From: Bradyrhizobium sp. CIAT3101
GTDB lineage: Bacteria > Pseudomonadota > Alphaproteobacteria > Rhizobiales > Xanthobacteraceae
Direction: 5' to 3'
DNA: 64,000 bases
Assembly: GCF_029714945.1 (NCBI RefSeq)
Contig: NZ_CP121634.1
Span: 6,345,001 to 6,409,000 of the forward strand
A program made the translations under genes and the position numbers. Each line of letters opens with the position of its first letter. Position 1 is the first letter of the stretch. A model generated the notes under the pieces. That model saw nothing but the letters and a program-made list of their open reading frames with translations. It was not told the DNA's origin and searched no databases. Below, piece by piece: positions 1 through 8,058 of the stretch.

Positions 1-380
1 CGCTCGACAGCGCCACGAAGTTCATCCCCGGCTGGGTGAAGATCGCGGTCGCCATCGCGCTTGGCCTCGGCACCATGGTCGGCTGGAAGCGCATCGTCGT
101 GACGGTCGGCGAGAAGATCGGCAAGACGCACCTGACCTACGCGCAGGGCGCCTGCGCCGAGATCACGGCGGCTGCCACCATTGCCGCCGCCGACATCTAT
201 GGCCTGCCGGTGTCGACCACCCACGTGCTGTCGTCCGGCATCGCCGGCACCATGGCCGCCAACGGCTCCGGCCTGCAATGGTCCACGATCCGCAACATCG
301 CCATGGCCTGGGTGCTGACCCTGCCGGCCGCGATGATCATCTCGGGCACGCTGTACTATCTGTTCTCTCACCTCTTCTGA
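1..380 (+). CDS. pit: PiT-family inorganic phosphate transporter, C-terminal part
   Basis: The reading frame is open from base 3 and ends at 380, so the true start lies left of the window. The visible 126 residues contain hydrophobic membrane segments and the conserved PiT-family element GLPVSTTHVLSSGIAGTM, which carries part of the phosphate/cation translocation site. These inner-membrane proteins import phosphate with protons, sodium or as metal-phosphate. A strong terminator follows 22 bases after the stop. The gene converges with the amidohydrolase on the other strand. The family call is firm; the substrate details are family knowledge. Confidence 0.9.
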   Translation, partial: LDSATKFIPGWVKIAVAIALGLGTMVGWKRIVVTVGEKIGKTHLTYAQGACAEITAAATIAAADIYGLPVSTTHVLSSGIAGTMAANGSGLQWSTIRNIAMAWVLTLPAAMIISGTLYYLFSHLF

Positions 381-401
381 GAGAGCACCGCCACTCACAT
401 C

Positions 402-432
402 AAAGGGCCCGTGCGATGCACGGGCCCTTTTT
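402..432 (+). terminator. Rho-independent terminator, probably bidirectional
   Basis: A perfect hairpin with arms AAAGGGCCCGTGC and GCACGGGCCCTTT and a GAT loop is followed by more T residues. It lies between the convergent phosphate transporter gene and the amidohydrolase gene, and the A-run at the other foot lets it serve both strands. Confidence 0.85.
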
Positions 433-453
433 CATGTCTGCCTGCGTCTTGGC

Positions 454-1626
454 TTACGACGCCGCGAGCTGTTCCTCGACCAGCTTGACCCAGTACGACG
501 TGCCGAACACGATCGCCTCGTCGTTGAAATTATAGGCGGGGTGATGCAGGCCCGCGCTGTCGCCGTTGCCGCAGAAGATGAACGCGCCGGGACGCGCTTC
601 CAGCATGTAGGCGAAATCCTCGCCGCCCATCAGCGGCGACATCTCGAGCACATTGGCATCGCCTGCGACCTGCCTGGCGATGCGCGACGCCACCTCGGTC
701 TCCGCGGCGTGGTTGTTCACCACGGGATAGTTGCGCTTGTAGTGCAGATCGATCTTCGCACCTGTGATCTGGGCGACGCCCGCCACGACTTCGCGCACCC
801 GCTTCTCGACCAGCTTGCGCACCTCCGGCGTCAGCGTGCGGATCGTTCCCCTCAGCGTCGCGGTTTGCGGGATGACGTTGCGGGCGTTGCCGGCGTGGAA
901 TTCGCAGATCGAGATCACGGCCGATTCCAGCGGATCGACGCTGCGCGCGACGATCGACTGCAACGCGGTGATCAGCTGCGCACCGACCAGAACGGAATCG
1001 ATACATTTGTGCGGACGCGCGGCGTGGCCGCCGAGGCCCTCGATCATGAGGTCGACCTCGTCGGTCGCCGCCATGATCGGGCCCGGCCGGATCGCAAACG
1101 AGCCGATCGGAATGCCGGGGCCGTTGTGCATGCCGTAGACCTGCTCGATGCCGAAGCGCTCCATCATGCCGTCCTTGACCATGGCCGCGCCACCGGCGCC
1201 GCCTTCCTCGGCCGGCTGGAAGATCACGACGGCGTCGCCGGCGAAGTTGCGGGTCTCGGCGAGATAGCGCGCGGCGCCGAGCAGCATCGCGGTGTGCCCG
1301 TCATGGCCGCAGGCGTGCATCTTGCCCGGAGTCTTGGACGCGTAAGGCAGGTTGGTCTGCTCATCGACAGGCAGCGCGTCCATGTCGGCCCGCATGCCGA
1401 TCACCTTGAGCCCCTCGCCGGCCGGCTTGTTGCCCTTGATCACGCCCACCACGCCGGTCTGACCGATGCCGGTCACGACCTCGTCGCAGCCGAACTCGCG
1501 CAGGCGATCCGCGACGAATGCTGCGGTGCGGTGGACATCATACAGCAGCTCGGGGTGCTGGTGGATGTCCCGCCGCCAGGCCTGGATGTCGGGTTGAAGG
1601 TCGGCGACGCGATTCACGATGGGCAT
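454..1626 (-). CDS. M20 family metallo-amidohydrolase (hippurate hydrolase/amino acid amidohydrolase type)
   Basis: A 390-residue cytosolic zinc or manganese hydrolase of the M20D type, which cleaves N-acyl amino acids, hippurate or IAA-conjugate-like amides. Metal and catalytic motifs are complete: MRADMDALP, then MHACGHDGHTAMLLG, the EEGGAGG acid-base glutamate, a GHAARPH-type dimerisation loop and the C-terminal GGEDFAY. Length matches the family. It is divergent from the GMC oxidoreductase gene, with 178 bases between them. The exact substrate cannot be read from sequence; hipO-like naming would be a guess. Confidence 0.9.
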   Translation of the reverse strand: MPIVNRVADLQPDIQAWRRDIHQHPELLYDVHRTAAFVADRLREFGCDEVVTGIGQTGVVGVIKGNKPAGEGLKVIGMRADMDALPVDEQTNLPYASKTPGKMHACGHDGHTAMLLGAARYLAETRNFAGDAVVIFQPAEEGGAGGAAMVKDGMMERFGIEQVYGMHNGPGIPIGSFAIRPGPIMAATDEVDLMIEGLGGHAARPHKCIDSVLVGAQLITALQSIVARSVDPLESAVISICEFHAGNARNVIPQTATLRGTIRTLTPEVRKLVEKRVREVVAGVAQITGAKIDLHYKRNYPVVNNHAAETEVASRIARQVAGDANVLEMSPLMGGEDFAYMLEARPGAFIFCGNGDSAGLHHPAYNFNDEAIVFGTSYWVKLVEEQLAAS

Positions 1627-1804
1627 GGAGGGTCTCGAACTTTGTTGAAAATGCAGCTCTGTCTACCATGCAAGCACCAGTCCACCCAACTGCCAAGGGA
1701 TGCCAAGGGATCGGGTCTCGGCCATGCGGCATGGCCGGACTTGTCCCGGTCCTCTCCGTCTGCCTATTAGGATTGAACGTTGAGACCATCCGGGTGGAAA
1801 CAGA

Positions 1805-3424
1805 ATGCCAAGACGGCTCGAAGGGGAATTTGACTACATTGTCGTGGGCGCCGGCACGGCCGGCTGCATCCTCGCCAACCGGCTGTCGGCCGAGCCCAAC
1901 AACCGCGTCCTCATCCTCGAGGCCGGCGGGGACGACAACTGGATCTGGTTCCACATTCCGGTCGGCTATCTCTTCGCGATAGGCAATCCGCGCTCGGACT
2001 GGATGTTCAAGACCGAGGCCGAGCCGGGCCTGAACGGCCGCGCGCTCGCCTATCCCCGCGGCAAGGTGATCGGCGGCTCTTCGGCGATCAACGCCATGAT
2101 CTCGATGCGCGGACAGGCCGCCGATTACGATCACTGGCGCCAGCTCGGCATGACCGGCTGGGGCTATGATGACGTGCTGCCGCTGTTCAGGCGGCTGGAG
2201 GATCACTTCCTGGGCGCCAGCGAGCATCACGGCACCGGCGGCGGCTGGCGCATCGAGGCGCCGCGACTGTCCTGGGACGTTCTCGATGCGGTCGGCGATG
2301 CCGCCGAGGAAATGGGCATCAAGCGCATCCCCGATTTCAACACCGGCGACAACGAAGGCACGAGCTATTTCCACGTCAACCAGAAGCGCGGCCGGCGCTG
2401 GTCGTCGGCGCGCGGCTTCCTCAAGCCGGCGCTGAACCGGCCGAACCTGCGGCTCGAGAAGAACGTGCTGGTGGACCGTCTCATCATCGAGCAGGGCCGC
2501 GCCGTCGGCGTGCGCTTCATCCAGAACGGCGAGATCATCGAGGCGCGTGCCAAGCGCGAGGTGGTCCTCTCGGCAGGCTCGATCGGCTCGGTGCAGGTGC
2601 TGCATCGCTCCGGTATCGGGCCCGCGGACTGGCTGTCGCCGCTCGGCATCGACATCGTGATGGACAAGCCCGGCGTCGGCCGCAATCTGCAGGACCATCT
2701 GCAGCAGCGCGCGATCTACAAGGTCGAGGGCGTGCGGACGCTGAACGAGACCTATTACAACCTGTTCCGGCGCGGCCTGATGGGCCTCGACTACGCCTTC
2801 CGCCGCCGCGGTCCGCTGACCATGGCGCCATCGCAGCTCGGCATCTTCACGCGCTCCGATGCGACACGTGCGCGCGCCAATATCCAGTTTCACGTGCAGC
2901 CGCTGTCGCTCGACAAGTTCGGCGATCCCCTGCACCGCTTCCCTGCGATCACGGTGAGCGCCTGCAATCTCCAGCCGACCTCGCGCGGCACCGTGCGGCT
3001 GCGCTCGGCGACGCCGGACGAAAAGCCGATCATCGCGCCGAACTACCTGTCGACCGACGACGACCGCCAGGTCGGCGCCGATGCCATCCGCACCACGCGC
3101 CGGCTGATGCAGCAGGAGGCGCTGGCAAAATATCGCCCGAGCGAATATCTGCCCGGCCCCACCGTCGGCGACGACGACGCCTCGCTCGCCAAAGCCGCCG
3201 GCGATATCGGCACCACGATTTTCCATCCCGTCGGTACGGCGAAGATGGGCGCGGTGAGCGATCCGATGGCGGTGGTCGACGAGCGCCTGCGGTTCTATGG
3301 CCTCAGCGGTCTTCGCATCGTCGACGCCTCGATCATGCCGACGATCACTTCGGGCAATACCAACACGCCGACCGCGATGATCGCCGAGAAGGGTGCTGCG
3401 ATGATCCTGGAGGATGCGAAGTAG
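1805..3424 (+). CDS. GMC-family FAD oxidoreductase (choline dehydrogenase-like)
   Basis: A 539-residue flavoprotein. The ADP-binding fold is at residues about 9-40 (YIVVGAGTAGCILANRL), followed by the GMC signature around PRGKVIGGSSAINAMI, the second signature GSIGSVQVLHRSGIG near residue 260, and the C-terminal catalytic region with FHPVGTAKMG and the N of TSGNTNTPT. Members oxidise alcohols such as choline, aryl alcohols or polyethylene glycol. An alpha/beta hydrolase gene starts 12 bases after the stop, so the two are probably co-transcribed. No BetB, BetI or choline transporter gene is nearby, so betA is not assigned. Confidence 0.9.
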   Translation: MPRRLEGEFDYIVVGAGTAGCILANRLSAEPNNRVLILEAGGDDNWIWFHIPVGYLFAIGNPRSDWMFKTEAEPGLNGRALAYPRGKVIGGSSAINAMISMRGQAADYDHWRQLGMTGWGYDDVLPLFRRLEDHFLGASEHHGTGGGWRIEAPRLSWDVLDAVGDAAEEMGIKRIPDFNTGDNEGTSYFHVNQKRGRRWSSARGFLKPALNRPNLRLEKNVLVDRLIIEQGRAVGVRFIQNGEIIEARAKREVVLSAGSIGSVQVLHRSGIGPADWLSPLGIDIVMDKPGVGRNLQDHLQQRAIYKVEGVRTLNETYYNLFRRGLMGLDYAFRRRGPLTMAPSQLGIFTRSDATRARANIQFHVQPLSLDKFGDPLHRFPAITVSACNLQPTSRGTVRLRSATPDEKPIIAPNYLSTDDDRQVGADAIRTTRRLMQQEALAKYRPSEYLPGPTVGDDDASLAKAAGDIGTTIFHPVGTAKMGAVSDPMAVVDERLRFYGLSGLRIVDASIMPTITSGNTNTPTAMIAEKGAAMILEDAK

Positions 3425-3436
3425 CATCTCGTCCCC

Positions 3437-4321
3437 ATGATCCCTCAGCGCTTTTCCATCGGCCCCGCCGGCGCAGAGATCGCCATGCTGCAATGGGGCG
3501 AGAGCGGCAAGCCGCCAGCTCTGCTCGTGCATGGCACCGGCTTCGTCGCCGACGTCTGGGACGAGGTCGCGCGCGACCTCACAGCGACCTACACCGTCTA
3601 TGGGCTCGATCGCCGCGGCCATGGCGCGAGCCACAAGCCAAGCGTCTATCATTTTGCGGACTATGCCGACGATATCTGCCGGGTGATCGGCGCGCTGGGC
3701 TTGCGCGACGTCTACGGCATCGGCCACAGCGCGGGCGCCACCGATCTGTTGCTGGCAGCCAAGCTGCTCCCGGGATGCTTCACCCGCCTGTTCGTGATGG
3801 AGCCGACCGTGATGAACCCGCACGCGGCGCGCGATCCGTCCGTGGGACTGAGCGAACAATCGCTGTCCCGCGTGCAGGGCGCGCTGCGCCGGCAGGCGGA
3901 GTTCGACAATCACGAGGCCGTCTTCAACCGCTACCGTGCCGCGCCCGCCTTTGCGGATTGGAGCGAGGCTTCGCTCTGGGCCTATGTGCGGCACGGCTTT
4001 ACGCCGCTCGGCGATGGCCGGGTGCGGCTTTGCTGCACGCCCGAGATCGAGTCGGCGATGCTGCGCCCGATCTACGAGGCGATGGAGCAGGTTTACACCG
4101 GCGATGCGCGCGGCAATCCGTTCGCCTGGTTCGGCGAGATCGCATGCCCCGTGACGGTGACCACCGCCGAGATGTCAGGGCCGATCTACAGGGAGATGGC
4201 CGCGCGCGCCGTGGCGCTGATCCCGCACACCCGTACCCTCGCCTTCGAAGGTGCCGGCCATTGCGTGGCGCAGGAAGCTCCCGCCCTCGTGCTGCGGGCG
4301 GTCCGGGAATTTTCGGCGTAG
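3437..4321 (+). CDS. Alpha/beta-fold hydrolase
   Basis: A 294-residue protein with the core of an alpha/beta hydrolase: an oxyanion region LLVHGTGFVADVW near residue 30, the DRRGHGAS strand, the nucleophile elbow GIGHSAGA with Ser near residue 97, and a C-terminal histidine in FEGAGHCVAQE. It follows the GMC oxidoreductase by 12 bases, which suggests an ester or ketone catabolic pair, but the substrate is unknown. There is no signal peptide, so it is cytosolic. Confidence 0.85.
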   Translation: MIPQRFSIGPAGAEIAMLQWGESGKPPALLVHGTGFVADVWDEVARDLTATYTVYGLDRRGHGASHKPSVYHFADYADDICRVIGALGLRDVYGIGHSAGATDLLLAAKLLPGCFTRLFVMEPTVMNPHAARDPSVGLSEQSLSRVQGALRRQAEFDNHEAVFNRYRAAPAFADWSEASLWAYVRHGFTPLGDGRVRLCCTPEIESAMLRPIYEAMEQVYTGDARGNPFAWFGEIACPVTVTTAEMSGPIYREMAARAVALIPHTRTLAFEGAGHCVAQEAPALVLRAVREFSA

Positions 4322-4491
4322 ATCCCCGTTCATCTTCCAAGTCCCAGGACCAGCGCAGCAAATGGCGCGCTGCCGGGCCGCGCCCGGCCTGTGTGACCCA
4401 ACCTCACGAAAACGTCATCGCAACCGGGAATAACCCCTCCCTCCCCCGATCACCTCCCCGAAGCCCAATTCCGGGCCAAAGGAGACGTGCG

Positions 4492-5436
4492 ATGAGCGGA
4501 CACGATCACGGGGACGACGGCGTCAGCCGCCGCAAGGTGCTGGAATGCATGACCTGGGCCGGCACCGGGGTGCTCTGGACCATCACGGGCGGCGTGCCGC
4601 GTTCGCTCGGCATCATCGATTCAGCTGAGGCCGCCACCGCCGCCGCGCCCGGCATGACCTTCCTCCAGATCAGCGACAGCCATGTCGGCTTCGACAAGCC
4701 GGCCAACCCCAATGCGCTGGGCACGCTGGAGGAAGCCGTCAACAAGATCAATGCGATGCCGGTCAAGCCGTCGTTCATGATCCACACCGGCGACATCACC
4801 CATCTGTCCAAAGCCTCCGAGTTCGACAATGCCGACCGCATTATCTCGCAGTCCAAGCTGGACGTGCATTACGTCCCCGGCGAGCATGACTTCCTCGACG
4901 AAGAGGTGAAGTTCTATCGCGAGCGTTACGGCCGCGGCACCAAGGGTGCGGGCTGGTACTCCTTCGACGCCGGCGGCGTGCACTTCGTCGGCCTCGTCAA
5001 TGTCGTCGACCTCAAGGGCGGCGGCCTCGGCAATCTCGGCGCCGAGCAGCTCGCCTGGCTCGAGGACGATCTCCGCGGCAAGTCCAAGTCTACCCCGATC
5101 GTGCTGTTCGCCCACATCCCGCTCTGGACCGTCTATCCGGAATGGGGCTGGGGCACCGAGGACGGCGGCCGCGCGCTCGAATACGTCAAGGGTTTCGGCT
5201 CGGTCACCGTGCTGAACGGCCACATCCACCAGGTGATGCAGAAGGTCGAGGGCAACGTCACCTTCCACACCGCGCGCTCGACCGCCTTCCCGCAGCCGGC
5301 GCCGGGCACCGCCGCCTCGCCCGGACCGATGAAGGTCGAGGACGCCAAGCTCCGTTCGATGCTCGGGGTCGCCAGCATCAACTTCAAGCAGAACGAGCAG
5401 CGGCTCGCGATCATCGACACGCCGCTGCAGGGTTGA
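4492..5436 (+). CDS. Tat-exported calcineurin-like metallophosphoesterase
   Basis: A 314-residue protein that begins with a twin-arginine signal (VSRRKVLECMTWAG, cleavage probably after AEAA near residue 48). The metallophosphoesterase core follows: FLQISDSHVGF, then MIHTGDITHL, then GEHDF (replacing the usual GNHD) and, further on, FAHIPLW and LNGHIHQ. The start ATG at 4492 has a GGAGA ribosome site 7 bases upstream; the frame is open much further 5' but without plausible protein. It is followed by a cupredoxin, an ECF sigma factor and an anti-sigma, as one apparent operon. The substrate, probably a phosphoester or lipid phosphate in the periplasm, is not known. Confidence 0.88.
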   Translation: MSGHDHGDDGVSRRKVLECMTWAGTGVLWTITGGVPRSLGIIDSAEAATAAAPGMTFLQISDSHVGFDKPANPNALGTLEEAVNKINAMPVKPSFMIHTGDITHLSKASEFDNADRIISQSKLDVHYVPGEHDFLDEEVKFYRERYGRGTKGAGWYSFDAGGVHFVGLVNVVDLKGGGLGNLGAEQLAWLEDDLRGKSKSTPIVLFAHIPLWTVYPEWGWGTEDGGRALEYVKGFGSVTVLNGHIHQVMQKVEGNVTFHTARSTAFPQPAPGTAASPGPMKVEDAKLRSMLGVASINFKQNEQRLAIIDTPLQG

Positions 5437-5460
5437 TTCAGGGCTGAACGGAAGCTGACA

Positions 5461-5790
5461 ATGAAGACACTCAATCGCCGCGACTTCGGGGTCGCCGTGG
5501 CCGCGGCCATCCTGATCCCCGTCACGACCGCCCGTGCCGACGACAGCAACATGGAGGTGCATATCGACAATTTCGTTTTCCAGCCTCCGGAACTCAAGAT
5601 CAAGGTCGGCACGACCATCACCTGGACCAACCGGGACGACATCCCCCACACGGTGGTGTCGGCCGGCAAGTTCCGGTCCAAGACCCTGGATACCGACGAC
5701 AAGTTCACGTTCACCTTCACCAATGCGGGCGACTACAAGTATTTTTGTTCGTTGCACCCGCACATGACCGGGATGATCAAGGTTGAGTAA
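5461..5790 (+). CDS. Exported cupredoxin (plastocyanin/amicyanin-like blue copper protein)
   Basis: A 109-residue protein with a signal of Tat appearance (LNRRDFGVAVAAA) and a mature cupredoxin domain of about 82 residues. The type 1 copper ligands can be placed at His63 (DDIPHTVVS), Cys96, His99 and Met102 (YFCSLHPHMTG), so copper binding and periplasmic electron transfer are likely. The gene starts 24 bases after the phosphoesterase stop and leads into the ECF sigma gene. Its redox partner is not evident; the fused position suggests that the sigma factor responds to a periplasmic redox or copper condition. Confidence 0.9.
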   Translation: MKTLNRRDFGVAVAAAILIPVTTARADDSNMEVHIDNFVFQPPELKIKVGTTITWTNRDDIPHTVVSAGKFRSKTLDTDDKFTFTFTNAGDYKYFCSLHPHMTGMIKVE

Positions 5791-5926
5791 CGTCTCCAAC
5801 CAAGGCATCTCTGTCTTGCCCGGCCGGTGGTCCCACGCCGGCCGGGCTCGCGTGCCTTCGGTCAGGCCCAACAACGACGCGCACGCAACGACGGACGAAA
5901 CGCAGCAAGAGGCAAAGCGAGAGGCG

Positions 5927-6475
5927 ATGCCCGTCAGCGACGATTTCCAGAAGGCGCAGCGCTTCCGCGAGGCGGCGCTCCCCTATCTCGACGACGTCTA
6001 CACGCTCGCACGATATCTGCTGCGCGACGCCTCCGACGCTGAGGACGCGGTGCAGGAATGCTATTTGCGTGCGCTGAAGCACTTCGACAGCTATCGCGGC
6101 CCGGCGATGAAGCCGTGGCTGTTCGCGATCCTGCGCAACGTCTGCAACGCCGAATATGCCAGGCGCGCGCACTCGCACGCCGCGATCGAGGATACGCCCG
6201 GCGCCGCCGACCAGACGCCGATGTGGCAGGAGAACGAGGCGAGCCCGGAGACCGAGGTCCTGCGCAGCCGCGACGCCGGCGCCATTCGCAAGATGATCGA
6301 CGCGCTCGCCGAGCCGTTCAAGGAAACCTTCGTGCTGCGGGAGATCAACAACCTGTCCTATCGTGAAATTGCAGAAGCCGTCGGTGCCCCCGTCGGCACC
6401 GTGATGTCCCGCCTCGCCCGCGCCCGCGCCATGCTGCGCGCGGCCTGGACGGCGGAAGAGGAGCATTCGAAATGA
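5927..6475 (+). CDS. ECF RNA polymerase sigma factor
   Basis: A 182-residue sigma factor. Region 2 runs from about residue 15 to 80 (DVYTLARYLLRDASDAEDAVQE is cut here as separate parts: YTLARYLL and DAEDAVQECYLRAL), and region 4 lies at the C terminus (LSYREIAEAVGAPVGTVMSR). The ATG at 5927 was chosen because sigma region 2 begins soon after it; an in-frame TTG at 5783 would add 48 residues unlike the family and overlap the cupredoxin gene. The stop overlaps the anti-sigma start by four bases (ATGA), typical of sigma/anti-sigma pairs. Promoter targets probably include its own operon, but no clear motif was identified. Confidence 0.9.
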   Translation: MPVSDDFQKAQRFREAALPYLDDVYTLARYLLRDASDAEDAVQECYLRALKHFDSYRGPAMKPWLFAILRNVCNAEYARRAHSHAAIEDTPGAADQTPMWQENEASPETEVLRSRDAGAIRKMIDALAEPFKETFVLREINNLSYREIAEAVGAPVGTVMSRLARARAMLRAAWTAEEEHSK

Positions 6476-7236
6476 CCTGCGACGAAGCACAAATCCTGCT
6501 TCACGCGCTGCTCGACAACGAGCTCGATGCCGGCCATGCGCGCGAGGTCGAAGCCCATATCGCCGGCTGTCCCGCCTGCACGGCCGAGTTGACGGCCCAG
6601 CGCGAGATGAAGCGCGTGCTGGCCGACACCAAGCTGCGCTACAGCGCGCCGGCTAGCCTGCGCGCCCGCATCGAGGCATCGATGCCGCAGGCGCGGCCGC
6701 AGCCGAGCCGTCGCTCCGTGTTGCGCGGTTTCGCGATGGGTTCGGCAGTCTCGGCGCTTGCCGCCTCCGGCGTCGTCGCCGTCGTGCTGCGCCAGGACGA
6801 CCAGCAGCGCATCCTCTCGGAAGTCGTCTCCGCCCATCTGCGCTCGCTGCAGGCCGGCCATCTCATCGACGTCGTCTCGACCGACCAGCACACGGTCAAA
6901 CCCTGGTTCAACGGCAAGCTCGACGTCGCCCCGCCCGTGATCGATCTCACCGCGCAGGGCTTCACGCTGGTCGGCGGCCGGCTCGACTATGTCGATGCGC
7001 GCGCCATCGGCGCCGTCGTTTACAAGCGCCGGCAGCACATCATCAACCTGTTCGTGTCGCAGACCGCGAGCACCGAGCATCGGCCGCCGAAGACGCAGAC
7101 CATGCAGGGCTTCAACTGCCGCCGCTGGGGCGAGCGCGGCCTGAATTTCTGGGCCGTCAGCGATATCGGCGGCGACGAGCTTACCGAGTTCGTCGACAAG
7201 TTCGAGACGGCCATGAAGGCGAACGTGGAGGGATAG
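6472..7236 (+). CDS. Zinc-finger transmembrane anti-sigma factor
   Basis: A 254-residue protein, start overlapping the sigma gene stop. Residues 1-45 form the anti-sigma zinc-binding domain with the HIAGCPACTAEL motif (H-x3-C-x2-C). A membrane segment lies near residues 85-105, directly preceded by a twin-arginine-like stretch SRRSVLRGF. The remaining 150 residues would be periplasmic and carry the sensing domain. It should hold the upstream sigma factor inactive until a signal is sensed. The RR motif before the membrane span is unusual for anti-sigma factors and could reflect Tat-assisted insertion. Confidence 0.88.
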   Translation: MTCDEAQILLHALLDNELDAGHAREVEAHIAGCPACTAELTAQREMKRVLADTKLRYSAPASLRARIEASMPQARPQPSRRSVLRGFAMGSAVSALAASGVVAVVLRQDDQQRILSEVVSAHLRSLQAGHLIDVVSTDQHTVKPWFNGKLDVAPPVIDLTAQGFTLVGGRLDYVDARAIGAVVYKRRQHIINLFVSQTASTEHRPPKTQTMQGFNCRRWGERGLNFWAVSDIGGDELTEFVDKFETAMKANVEG

Positions 7237-7335
7237 CGGCCTCACCGCCGCCCCCGCGAACGTTCAACGTGACGGGTCTCACGGTCCTCCCAGGCGCAAC
7301 GCGGCAGATTGCAGCCGTCATCAAGGAGGACAAAA

Positions 7336-7515
7336 ATGATTCCGTTACTGATTGTCTCGACCACCCTGCCGTCGATGTTCGCTGCCGGCTGTGCCGCGGT
7401 GCTGGCGTTGAAAGACCGCAAGCAGTGGATATGGTTTGCAGCTCTCGCCGTGCTCGCAGGCGTCGGCGGAATACTGACCCTGGGCATCCTCCGCGCCTGG
7501 AACTACCCCGTGTAG
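7336..7515 (+). CDS. Small hypothetical membrane protein (59 aa)
   Basis: The ATG at 7336 has an excellent ribosome site AAGGAGG at 7323-7329. The product has two hydrophobic segments (about residues 2-23 and 32-52) separated by the charged turn KDRKQ, so it is probably a helical-hairpin inner-membrane protein. It lies 99 bases after the anti-sigma gene, same strand. An inverted repeat CGTGA-N6-TCACG sits upstream at 7268-7283. No family is recognised. Confidence 0.65.
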   Translation: MIPLLIVSTTLPSMFAAGCAAVLALKDRKQWIWFAALAVLAGVGGILTLGILRAWNYPV

Positions 7516-7541
7516 TCCTGGCGAACGAGCCGGTCCCGCCG

Positions 7542-7946
7542 CTATTCGAGCGGAGGAAATCGTTCGAACACCGGCAGTTCGTGTGCCCTCTCCATCCAGC
7601 CAATCCGCTCGGCGACCTGGATGTGCATCATGGCCGGAACGGCATCGGGGTGATCGTAGGTGCCGCTCTGGATGTCGATGATGCCAGGCATCAGGCTTTC
7701 ATTGATATAGAATAGCCCCGTGCCGCAATCGGCACAGAAGTGACGTCGTCCATGCTCAGAGGAGTGATAGATGCTGGGCTGGCCGCGCACGAGCTTGACC
7801 GCTTCGCGCGAATACATCGCCCAGCCAACCATCGGTGCCCCGGAATGGCGACGGCAATCCACGCAATGGCAGAGCGCGTGCACCATCGTGTCGCCGTTCA
7901 CTTCATAGCGGATCGCGCCGCAATGGCAGCCACCAGTTACAGGCAC
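7542..7946 (-). CDS. GFA family zinc protein (glutathione-dependent formaldehyde-activating enzyme-like)
   Basis: A 134-residue protein with the CENP-V/GFA fold. The cysteine pattern is complete: GGCHCGAIRYE at the start, CHCVDCRRHSG near residue 27 and FCADCGTGLF near residue 70, giving structural and catalytic zinc sites. Members bind or react with glutathione adducts, but most have unproven substrates. It is convergent with the small membrane protein gene, 26 bases apart. Confidence 0.88.
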   Translation of the reverse strand: MPVTGGCHCGAIRYEVNGDTMVHALCHCVDCRRHSGAPMVGWAMYSREAVKLVRGQPSIYHSSEHGRRHFCADCGTGLFYINESLMPGIIDIQSGTYDHPDAVPAMMHIQVAERIGWMERAHELPVFERFPPLE

Positions 7947-8058
7947 GGCTCACTCCTCTCCCGGCCAGATCAGTGCCGGGAAAGTAAGTGCCGAGTTGGC
8001 GTTTTGGGAGGCGTCCTGCTTCAGCAGGTCGCACGTCGCGACACCACGCCGCGGGGTC

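Noticed and set aside
1538..3994. Very long open frame on the minus strand opposite the GMC oxidoreductase and hydrolase genes
   Set aside because: It covers genes with clear catalytic motifs on the other strand, and its own product is Arg/Ala/His-rich without domains. This is a normal effect of high GC content.
4322..4491. ECF promoter ahead of the phosphoesterase operon (GTGAC ... CGTC)
   Set aside because: The spacing between the possible elements is 13-14 bases, shorter than normal, and no second copy was found to compare with.
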